A stretch of DNA of 15,639 nt. Source: Latescibacteria bacterium UBA6620. Its GTDB lineage: Bacteria > Latescibacterota > UBA2968. The stretch lies in contig DJHM01000022.1 of assembly GCA_002433075.1 (NCBI GenBank), positions 144,865 through 160,503 on the forward strand, given 5' to 3'. The notes under the pieces are model-generated. The model saw nothing but the letters and a program-made list of their open reading frames with translations, was not told where the DNA came from and searched no databases. This document shows positions 1-6,639 of the stretch, in pieces. How positions within the stretch are numbered: position 1 is the first letter of the stretch; each line of letters begins with the position of its first letter. The translations under genes and the position numbers were made by a program.

Positions 1-103
1 GCTTGCCTGTACCCGCCGCAGCCTCGACGAAGAGCGTCCTATCCAGATCGTGGGCAATACGTTCCCGTGCATCCCTGTCGACGAGGGCCTCGATCTCGCT
101 CAC
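1..103 (-). CDS. addA: AddA-type UvrD/Rep helicase-nuclease subunit, N-terminus only
   Basis: Partial gene running off the left edge; 34 codons are present. Reverse-complement translation from a GTG at 103-101 begins MSEIEALVDRDARERIAHDL and ends with VEAAAGTGK, the Walker A (motif I) of UvrD-like helicases in the form typical of AddA and RecB-type subunits. In the family this subunit is the 3'-5' ATP-driven motor, with a C-terminal nuclease, of the AddAB complex that resects double-strand breaks. The GTG overlaps the addB stop as GTGA, and AAGGAG lies 6 nt upstream inside addB, so translational coupling is likely. The start is well supported; family membership rests on motif I and on the neighbour. 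A different UvrD-like helicase paired with an AddB-like nuclease is possible. Confidence 0.82.
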   Translation of the reverse strand, partial: MSEIEALVDRDARERIAHDLDRTLFVEAAAGTGK

Positions 104-3100
104 GTAAGGCTCCTTAGCCAGGTCAGACTCGGAATGTCTGGCTTGTTCCGTGTCCGGCCCTCTTCGCCGTGTCCGCAGATCGCCTTGAAATCGCAGAACC
201 GGCACCCGTCCTGTTTCGGTGCAGAGGGCAACTGACCGCGACCGACCGCGCCGTCGATCGTGTCCGCCACCCTCCGTGCGATTTCTCGCGCACCATCATC
301 CAACCCGAACCCGCGCTCCATAAACCCCCCGGTCGAGGTGGCATAGTAGATTCGCGCATCCACACGAGGGGTCTCAGGCAACAGGTGGGTGAGACTCAGC
401 CCGTAGAGCAGGGCCTGTAAAGACTCGCCCCCCGACACGATCGCCCCTTCGGGCACCCGGACCATCCCCGTCTTGTGGTCCGTTACGCGAAGACTGCCGT
501 CCCCCCGCCGCTCGACCAGGTCGATGCAGCCACGAAGGCGAAAACCCTCCTTCAATTCCACCGGGTCTCTCTTAGAATCGGGATCCGCCAGATCGCGCTC
601 GGACAAACCGAACGACAGCTCGAAACGCCAGGGCACGTAGCCCGATTCATCCTGACTCATCCTCAACAACCACTCTCGCAAGTCGGCCTGAATGGCTTCC
701 ACCCCGTCCGTCCAGACCCGGGCGATCGCCGGTGCCAGCCGATCGCGATACTCCGCCTCCACCCGGGCTACCGCTCCGGCAAGCACATCGTAAGCAGCCT
801 GCAGATTCAGCGGAGTCACTGGCAACAGTCGATCGTCGCGAAGCGCCGACAGCGCCGCGTACTGGATGTCGTGAACGAGGGAACCCCGCTGCAGGGGGTC
901 CATCTGTTCGATCGCTTCCGCCTCTTCGCGGGGAGCCAGGCGCTGAATCCCGTGCAGGAAGAACCGATAGGGGCAGCTCGCGAAATGCTGAAGCGCGGTG
1001 GGCGAATACGGTCGGGCCGAAAGCCGGTGAGCCTCGATCGCCGTCCTATCCAGCCGTTTCCGAATCATCAGACCGTCCGCGCCGGTCCAGCCATTCGCGT
1101 GACGCATCCATCGCCATCGAAGCGAACGCGCCAGGTGAACGTTCTCCGAAAGCAGAAACTGTCCCGCCCCTTTGGCTTCGTCTTCCGGCAGTTCCAGCAG
1201 CGACTCAACGACCGCCAGATCGTACTCTGCCGCGTCCACCGCATCGATACGCGAACGAGGCGCCGGCCACCCGGGACGCGTGGTCCTGCCCTCCTCCGCC
1301 CATCGGTCCAGGTCCCTCACCGTCGGCAAGCTACCCGTGGCGGCACGAAAGATCTCCAGCGCATAGAACGAGGACACTCGGCGCCGGGCGTGTTCCAGAT
1401 CCACACGTGGAAACGAGATGGTTAACCGTTCTCGTGCTGCGCCGACCCCCAACCTGAGCGACAGGCGCTCCTCCGAAACGCGATCCTGATTCGTGATCAG
1501 CCGATCCGACACGGACTCCCGTACGCGATCGGAGAGGATCGGGTCCTGGACGATCTTGCTCGGGAACACGCGCTCGGCGAACCCCGGAAGGAATACCGTC
1601 TGGAACGATCTTCCACGCGCCGCCTCGATAGGTCCCACATAGACAGAGCCGTATCGGTGCCCCTCCGGGGCCATCGTCAGGGCCAGGAGGTGAGGCCCCA
1701 CGACGCGGCACACCTCATCGATCGTCACCGGCCCGACCTCCGCCATCGGCGCCAGCTCACCCAACACGCTCAGGATGCGGTCGGGCACCCGCACCGCCCG
1801 TGTCGCCAAAGCGGAAAGTCGGTCCAGCCATTCGCCCCACGTCGCCTCTTCATGACACCTCTCGAGATCACGAAGCAGGGGCAGCGCGAAATCCCGAAGC
1901 CCCCTCAGGTGATCCAGCTCGTGCTCGATTCGGGTCTGAGCGCCCTCGGACAGATCGTCACGAGTTTCAAGTTTCAATTCCAATGACGCGGACAACCCGT
2001 CGAGCCGACGCTCCCATCGATCGAGACCGCCGATCACCGACGCCTCGACGAGCAACCGCTCCCACCTGCGGGGCGCCCGAAGGGTGCCATCCTTGACCGG
2101 TACATCCTCCCCTAGATCCGTTGACGTTGTCGAGAACAGGTCCAATTGTGCACCCGGTTCGACTTCTCCCGTCTGCAGTAGTTCATCCTCTGAGGGTCGC
2201 CACCTCGCCTCGGCAGGATCGGGCGCTCGAGGACCTCCGTCCGGGGCCGCATCCGGAACTTGCCCAAGTGACAGGTATTCGGCGAACCGACGTGCGGACA
2301 GACGCTCTGCCGCACAATAGAGCAGGCTCATCAGAGCCCGCCCCGATGGATCGGGGCGGGTCACACCCTGGGCAAAGTGGGCGGGGATGTCCGCTCGATC
2401 GAAGGCCTCTTCGAGGTGGGGTCGGTAAACTTCCGGAGCGTGGAGAAGCACGGCCATTTCATCGAACCGGAGACCGTCCCGACTCCCTTGCAGGATCCTC
2501 CTCGCGATCTCCATGCACTCGAGATGCTCGCCTGCCTCCGCAAACACCGCCGGTTCTGCTCCCCCATTGGCCTCTCCATCCGGATTCCCAAACAACCCTG
2601 ACTGCAGCCGCTCAAAAGGTTCCAGATCCTCTTTCGAAGCTGAAGTCTCTTCACCCGTGGAATCGGCCGAGCTCCGCTCGACGATACTGCCGAAAGCATC
2701 CTCCGTCCTTTCGTCTCCCTCCACCACCGTCGCCAGCCACGATGAAGCACGACAAACCAACGCTTCGCAGAAATCGGATTCCCTTTTTGTCAGCAGGCGT
2801 GCGTCGAGGATCAGGACCGGGATGCCCGTGAGCGGATCTGAAAAATCATCTTTCCCCAGGGCCGACGTCGCCTTTAACAGAATCGCCGACTTATCTGTCA
2901 GCCCACCCTCCACCAGAGCCGAATCATACGCCTCGGCCAGATCGGCTGTGGAAACGCACTGCTCCGCGACCTCAGCGCACTCGAGCCCCGCCATCCGCAG
3001 TTCGGACACGACCTCCGCCGCAGCCACAGCGAACCCAGGCGTGTCCGCCACTTCGGCGAACCTCCCCAATCGCTCCTCGCATCGCAGCCGGTCCACCGCA

Positions 3101-3363
3101 CGGGTGAGCACTGCACGCCCGGTCAGTCCCGTCGCAAGGGTGCCCTGAACCCCGGGCCCCGCCAGGGCCGACGCCGTCTGCCACAGCGTCATCCGGTGCC
3201 AGCCAAACGTGCCGCCCTTTTCACGGGCCACCTGGCGAACCAGATCGTCCGCACCTCCCGGGCGCGACGACACAATCAGGCAGGGGGAGGCCGGATCCTG
3301 TCCAGAGAGCCATTCCCTGGCCCGGGTGAGACGCCGCTCGGAGGATGGTGAGATGAAGAGCAT
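100..3363 (-). CDS. addB: AddB-type PD-(D/E)XK exonuclease subunit (RecB-family nuclease)
   Basis: 1087-residue protein expected to pair with the downstream AddA-type helicase in double-strand-break end processing. The C-terminal third holds a RecB-type nuclease: H831 in GSLVHD, D948 in CIDLVE and D962-x-K964 in TDHKTG form the metal-binding core. C797 (ASCPYRF) and C1054, C1057, C1063 (CRFCDFKAIC) form the four-cysteine iron-sulfur staple of AddB-type nucleases. The segment around VGPIEAARGRSFQTVFLPGF resembles the UvrD C-terminal helicase motifs. The N-terminus (LIVSSRPGGADDLVRQ) sits where an ATP-binding Walker A could be, but has no GxxxxGK[ST], so this subunit probably does not hydrolyse ATP. 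No clear Shine-Dalgarno precedes the ATG; the leader is AT-rich, and a leaderless mRNA is possible. The gene overlaps the next one by 4 nt. Confidence 0.88.
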   Translation of the reverse strand: MLFISPSSERRLTRAREWLSGQDPASPCLIVSSRPGGADDLVRQVAREKGGTFGWHRMTLWQTASALAGPGVQGTLATGLTGRAVLTRAVDRLRCEERLGRFAEVADTPGFAVAAAEVVSELRMAGLECAEVAEQCVSTADLAEAYDSALVEGGLTDKSAILLKATSALGKDDFSDPLTGIPVLILDARLLTKRESDFCEALVCRASSWLATVVEGDERTEDAFGSIVERSSADSTGEETSASKEDLEPFERLQSGLFGNPDGEANGGAEPAVFAEAGEHLECMEIARRILQGSRDGLRFDEMAVLLHAPEVYRPHLEEAFDRADIPAHFAQGVTRPDPSGRALMSLLYCAAERLSARRFAEYLSLGQVPDAAPDGGPRAPDPAEARWRPSEDELLQTGEVEPGAQLDLFSTTSTDLGEDVPVKDGTLRAPRRWERLLVEASVIGGLDRWERRLDGLSASLELKLETRDDLSEGAQTRIEHELDHLRGLRDFALPLLRDLERCHEEATWGEWLDRLSALATRAVRVPDRILSVLGELAPMAEVGPVTIDEVCRVVGPHLLALTMAPEGHRYGSVYVGPIEAARGRSFQTVFLPGFAERVFPSKIVQDPILSDRVRESVSDRLITNQDRVSEERLSLRLGVGAARERLTISFPRVDLEHARRRVSSFYALEIFRAATGSLPTVRDLDRWAEEGRTTRPGWPAPRSRIDAVDAAEYDLAVVESLLELPEDEAKGAGQFLLSENVHLARSLRWRWMRHANGWTGADGLMIRKRLDRTAIEAHRLSARPYSPTALQHFASCPYRFFLHGIQRLAPREEAEAIEQMDPLQRGSLVHDIQYAALSALRDDRLLPVTPLNLQAAYDVLAGAVARVEAEYRDRLAPAIARVWTDGVEAIQADLREWLLRMSQDESGYVPWRFELSFGLSERDLADPDSKRDPVELKEGFRLRGCIDLVERRGDGSLRVTDHKTGMVRVPEGAIVSGGESLQALLYGLSLTHLLPETPRVDARIYYATSTGGFMERGFGLDDGAREIARRVADTIDGAVGRGQLPSAPKQDGCRFCDFKAICGHGEEGRTRNKPDIPSLTWLRSLT
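110..115 (-). promoter_or_regulatory. Ribosome binding site of the AddA-type gene
   Basis: Read on the minus strand this is AAGGAG, 6 nt before the GTG at 103-101 and inside the last codons of the AddB gene. It supports the GTG start over the in-frame possibilities downstream. Confidence 0.7.
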
Positions 3364-3429
3364 TGGATTATTGAATCAGGGAAATAGGGAATGGTAAAAC
3401 GAATCGGATTCGAAACTTACCGGGGAACA

Positions 3430-3454
3430 TTGTCACGGTGTGTGATCGTGTCAA
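3430..3454. promoter_or_regulatory. Imperfect inverted repeat, possible operator
   Basis: TTGTCACG and CGTGTCAA flank a 9-bp spacer; the arms match at 7 of 8 positions. The site is about 90 bp upstream of the dehydrogenase start. Its size and position suit a dimeric repressor, but the regulator is unknown and no regulator gene lies in the window. Confidence 0.3.
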
Positions 3455-3530
3455 GCTTTGGGCGCCCGATCGCGACTGCTTTCGTCACTCATTCCCACGA
3501 CTTATCTTGGCACGTCCGACGAACTTCAAC

Positions 3531-3536
3531 AAGGAG
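3531..3536 (+). promoter_or_regulatory. Ribosome binding site deciding a GTG start
   Basis: AAGGAG sits 5 nt before the GTG at 3542. The longer reading from an ATG at 3458 would add 28 residues unlike the family and has no comparable site, so the GTG is preferred. Confidence 0.7.
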
Positions 3537-3541
3537 ATGAC

Positions 3542-4585
3542 GTGTCCAACAAGCCCCGCATTCTGTTCGCCTTCAGTCAACGCGTAAGAGACGGTTACCT
3601 GCTCGACCATACGATGGAGAGACTCGAAGATCTGGCAACGTGGGATTGGTTCGCCTGCGAAGGCGGTGGGATCTACGATAACAGCCAGAATGCCGAAGAT
3701 GCAGCCGCGCTCAAGGAACGACTTCCGGACTTCGACGGCCTGCTCATCTGCCACGGCGCCCCACTGGTCGACGCCTCCGTCCTCGAGGGTGCGGACAAGC
3801 TGCGGATTATCGGCGAGCTCGAAGGCGATCGATTCAACAGCCGAATCGACGTCGAAGCGGCCTGGGCCCGCGACATCCAGGTGGTCGACACAACCAACGG
3901 CTCATCCTACCCGGTTTCCGAGTGGGCCATGGCCATGATCCTTGTCGCCTGCCGCAACGGCGTCACGCAGTTCGACCGGATGCGTGCCGGTAAGCCTCGG
4001 GATAACGAACTCTACCCGTTCCCCGGCACACTTGTCGGCAAGAAAGTCGGGCTCATCGGTTGTGGTCATATGGGTCGACGCCTGATGAAGTACCTCAGGC
4101 CGTTCGAGGTGGACATCTACGTCCACGACCCCTACCTCCCCAGGGAGTTGCCCGAGGCACTCGGATTCACCCTTACGTCGCTGGACAACATCATGTCGGG
4201 TTGTGAGGTGGTGGTCTGCGTTGCACCGCTCACGCCGGGTACGCGTGGCATGATCGGAGAACGAGAGCTCAACCTGCTTCAGCCGAACTCGGTCTTTGTC
4301 AACGTCTCTCGAGGCCCCATCGTCGACTCGGATGCCCTCGTTGCGCGCTTGAAGAAAGGCGATATCAGCGCAGGCCTCGAAGTCTTCGATCCCGATCCCC
4401 CACCACCCGGCCACGAGGTCCTGACGCTACCCAACGTCTTCATGACGCCCCACAGCTCGTCGGGCCGCGTATGCCACGGCGAATTCTTCGAGCTGATGGT
4501 TGATGAAATGGAACGCTTCTTCGCCGGTCATGAAACGTGGTTCGACATCACCCCGAACTCAGTCGCCAATCGCAAGGGAACTTGA
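3542..4585 (+). CDS. D-isomer-specific 2-hydroxyacid dehydrogenase, NAD(P)-binding
   Basis: 347-residue oxidoreductase of the family that interconverts 2-keto acids and D-2-hydroxy acids with NAD(P)H. From the GTG start the protein opens SNKPRILFAFSQ, as expected for the N-terminal substrate domain. The Rossmann fingerprint is VGLIGCGHMG (G173, G175, G178). The catalytic Arg is R257 in VSRGPIVD and the catalytic His is H304 in TPHSSSG. Where most members have Glu (VFxxEP), this one has EVFDPDP, so D285 appears to replace the Glu that pairs with the His. Spacing to the next gene is 97 nt on the same strand. The substrate cannot be told from sequence; phosphoglycerate, hydroxypyruvate and other hydroxyacids all remain possible. 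Family assignment is firm. Confidence 0.9.
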   Translation: MSNKPRILFAFSQRVRDGYLLDHTMERLEDLATWDWFACEGGGIYDNSQNAEDAAALKERLPDFDGLLICHGAPLVDASVLEGADKLRIIGELEGDRFNSRIDVEAAWARDIQVVDTTNGSSYPVSEWAMAMILVACRNGVTQFDRMRAGKPRDNELYPFPGTLVGKKVGLIGCGHMGRRLMKYLRPFEVDIYVHDPYLPRELPEALGFTLTSLDNIMSGCEVVVCVAPLTPGTRGMIGERELNLLQPNSVFVNVSRGPIVDSDALVARLKKGDISAGLEVFDPDPPPPGHEVLTLPNVFMTPHSSSGRVCHGEFFELMVDEMERFFAGHETWFDITPNSVANRKGT

Positions 4586-4587
4586 AA

Positions 4588-4660
4588 GCGCTTCAACAGA
4601 GATCACCGAGAGGGGTCGTCGGCTGGAATCTTTCCGTGTATTCCGTGTGGTCCGTGGTCC
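4588..4660. repeat. Short 9-bp-period degenerate repeat in intergenic DNA
   Basis: TTCCGTGTA (4632-4640), TTCCGTGTG (4641-4649) and GTCCGTGGT (4650-4658) follow one another as three near-copies of a 9-mer. The upstream part, AACAGAGATCACCGAGAG, has the complementary-sounding style of the (ACAGAG/CCACGG) intergenic repeats that I recall from several environmental bacterial genomes. It fills most of the gap between the dehydrogenase and the aldo/keto reductase. No terminator-like stem with a T-run is visible here. Confidence 0.5.
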
Positions 4661-4682
4661 CAAGGTTTTGAAAGGAAACGCA

Positions 4683-5666
4683 ATGAAGTATCGACCGTTT
4701 GGGCAGACCGGGATGGACGTCTCCGCCATCGGGTTCGGGTGTTGGGAGCTCGGAGGGCGATACGGCGATTACGACGACACGGAAGTGATTCAGGCCATCC
4801 ACAAGGGACTCGACGTCGGCATTAACTGTTTCGACACCGCCCAGGGTTATGGCTTTGGTAGGTCCGAAGAATTGCTCGCCAGGGGCCTCGGCGATCGACG
4901 CAAGGATATCATTCTCGTCACCAAGTGGGGCATCCAGTACAACGACTCGATCTCGGAAAAGGGTCGGGACAGTCGCGCCGCCCGCTGTAAGCTGTCGATC
5001 GAGACAAGCCTGAAACATCTGAACACGGACTACATCGACGTCTACCTCGTACATTGGCCCGATCGTCGAATCCCGTTCGACGAACCGATGCGGGCGATGG
5101 AAGATCTCGTCCAGGAAGGCAAGGTCCGTTTCTGCGGCGTCAGCAACTTCACCTCGCCGGAAATCGAGGCGTGTATGGAGACGCGTCGAGTCGACGTCGG
5201 TCAGTACGGATACCACATGTTCGACCGCCGTATGGAAGTCGACATCCTGCCTACGCACGAGAAGCACGGCATCGGATTCATGGGATACGGGTCGCTGGCC
5301 CACGGGCTGCTTACGGGCGCGTTCGACGAGAACACCACGTTCGGTGAAAACGACTGGCGTCGTGGCGGGGGCGCTTTCAACATGAAGCTCTTCACCGAAG
5401 AGAACTTCCCTCGAAACCTGCGGGTAGTCGAGGATTTGAAGGGCATTGCCAACGACATGGGCATCCAGATGGCCAACCTCGCACTGGCGTGGGTCCTGGC
5501 CAATCCTGTACTGAGCGTCGCCCTCGTCGGCGCACGAACGCCGCAGGAGGTCGAAGCCAACCTGGCTACGGTCGATGTCGAGTTCGACGAAGACGCTTTG
5601 CGGGCAATTGACGCCGTCTTCGAACGTCACGAGGTCAACACCAAACCTGACGTCTGGATGGACTGA
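4683..5666 (+). CDS. Aldo/keto reductase
   Basis: 327-residue NADPH-type aldo/keto reductase with a (beta/alpha)8 barrel, expected to reduce aldehydes or ketones or to oxidise sugars and alcohols in the cytoplasm. The catalytic tetrad is complete: D51 (CFDTAQGYG), Y56, K81 (VTKWG) and H124 (LVHWPD). GVSNF near residue 155 and the C-terminal ALVGART are the usual cofactor-site motifs. The ATG at 4683 follows AAAGGA with a 6-nt spacer and gives the family N-terminus MKYRPFGQTGMDVS; a longer reading from 4500 would run back into the preceding gene. The family resemblance is to the AKR groups that include L-fucose/D-arabinose dehydrogenases and general stress reductases. Substrate is unknown. It lies between the dehydrogenase and dioxygenase genes in a co-directional run. 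Confidence 0.92.
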   Translation: MKYRPFGQTGMDVSAIGFGCWELGGRYGDYDDTEVIQAIHKGLDVGINCFDTAQGYGFGRSEELLARGLGDRRKDIILVTKWGIQYNDSISEKGRDSRAARCKLSIETSLKHLNTDYIDVYLVHWPDRRIPFDEPMRAMEDLVQEGKVRFCGVSNFTSPEIEACMETRRVDVGQYGYHMFDRRMEVDILPTHEKHGIGFMGYGSLAHGLLTGAFDENTTFGENDWRRGGGAFNMKLFTEENFPRNLRVVEDLKGIANDMGIQMANLALAWVLANPVLSVALVGARTPQEVEANLATVDVEFDEDALRAIDAVFERHEVNTKPDVWMD

Positions 5667-5766
5667 TTCCAATCCTGCAATGTGACGGCCAGCCGACGTA
5701 GCGATCCTGAGCCTCACACATCTATGACTTCGGTACTTCTTCGACAACCTAGCTAAGGGACAGGAC

Positions 5767-6639
5767 GTGTTTACACTGACCGATCAGGAAATCGAACAGT
5801 ACAACGACCAGGGATATGTGGTTGTCCCCTCTGTTTTCTCCGGCACAGAGCTCTCCGACCTCGATGAAACCATCCGCAGTTTGACGCGAGAAGCGATCGA
5901 ATCTGGCGAAATCGAGAAGGTCATGGAACTAGAACCCGATCTGATCGACGGCGAGCCCATCCCCCGAAGGATTTACAATCCCTTCGAGCAGCACGAGGCC
6001 TTCAGGTCTCTCGCCACCGATAACCGGGTCCTCGACCGCATCGAGTGCCTGATCGGTCCGGACATCGGGCTTCATCACAGCAAATTGAACATGAAGCCTG
6101 CGAAAGTCGGGTCTGTCGTCGAGTGGCACCAGGACCTCGCCTACTTCCCTCACACAAACGACGATCTCGTGACAACGCTCATCTACCTCGACGACGCCAC
6201 GGAAGAGAATGGTTGTCTGCAGATCCTCCCCCGTCAGCACCGACGGTACTTCGAACATCATCTGCCCGATGGGACCTTCGCGGGAAAAATCATCGAGACC
6301 ATCGACGACGGCCAATTCGGAGACCCTGTCGCTCTGCCCGCTCCGGCCGGCAGCGTAATCTTCATGCATTGCATCCTGCCGCACAGCTCCCTGCCGAACC
6401 GCTCGGAGCGCCCCCGTCGAACGCTCATCTTCGAGTATCGCGCAGGAGACACCTTCCCGATTTACTTCGGATCCTACATCCACGAAATGGAAGCTCTCAC
6501 GCACACGTTGCGTGGCCAGCGAGCCCGCTACGCCCGCACCGGTGGACCGCCGCCTATGATCCCCGACATTCCCGGTAACGCGCAGATGAAGTCTCTCTAC
6601 ACCCTTCAGGCGGAAGCGCGCGACAAGCAGGAGGCGTAA
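5767..6639 (+). CDS. Phytanoyl-CoA dioxygenase (PhyH) family, Fe(II)/2-oxoglutarate oxygenase
   Basis: 290-residue non-haem iron oxygenase of the PhyH family, which hydroxylates a C-H bond of its substrate while converting 2-oxoglutarate to succinate. The metal triad is visible: H121-x-D123 in EWHQDLAYFP and H206 in LPHSSLPNRS. R217, 11 residues after the distal His as in human PhyH, should bind 2-oxoglutarate. The GTG start at 5767 follows AAGGGA with a 6-nt spacer and gives FTLTDQEIEQYNDQGYVVV, the usual N-terminus. The TAA stop shares its last base with the ATG of the next gene, so the hydrolase is probably translationally coupled. The substrate is unknown, and the family name does not imply phytanoyl-CoA here. 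Many members act on small osmolyte-like or natural-product molecules. Confidence 0.92.
   Translation: MFTLTDQEIEQYNDQGYVVVPSVFSGTELSDLDETIRSLTREAIESGEIEKVMELEPDLIDGEPIPRRIYNPFEQHEAFRSLATDNRVLDRIECLIGPDIGLHHSKLNMKPAKVGSVVEWHQDLAYFPHTNDDLVTTLIYLDDATEENGCLQILPRQHRRYFEHHLPDGTFAGKIIETIDDGQFGDPVALPAPAGSVIFMHCILPHSSLPNRSERPRRTLIFEYRAGDTFPIYFGSYIHEMEALTHTLRGQRARYARTGGPPPMIPDIPGNAQMKSLYTLQAEARDKQEA

Larger units (their letters stand above)
3364..3541. promoter_or_regulatory. Divergent intergenic region with operator-like palindromes
   Basis: This 178-bp stretch separates the AddB-type gene (leftward) from the hydroxyacid dehydrogenase gene (rightward) and must hold promoters for both. It contains a 13-bp palindrome at 3400-3412 (CGAATC, one centre base, GATTCG) and a longer imperfect inverted repeat at 3430-3454. 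I cannot fix -35/-10 boxes with confidence. Confidence 0.4.

Noticed and set aside
475..1457. Plus-strand open frames of 316 and 241 codons inside the addB region
   Set aside because: They lie antisense to the conserved nuclease domain and show no domain-like sequence.
3460..3467. GGGCGCCC palindrome before the dehydrogenase
   Set aside because: Short GC palindromes are expected by chance at this base composition.
4593..5747. 384-codon minus-strand frame opposite the aldo/keto reductase
   Set aside because: It mirrors the reductase codons; the plus strand has the full catalytic tetrad and a ribosome site.
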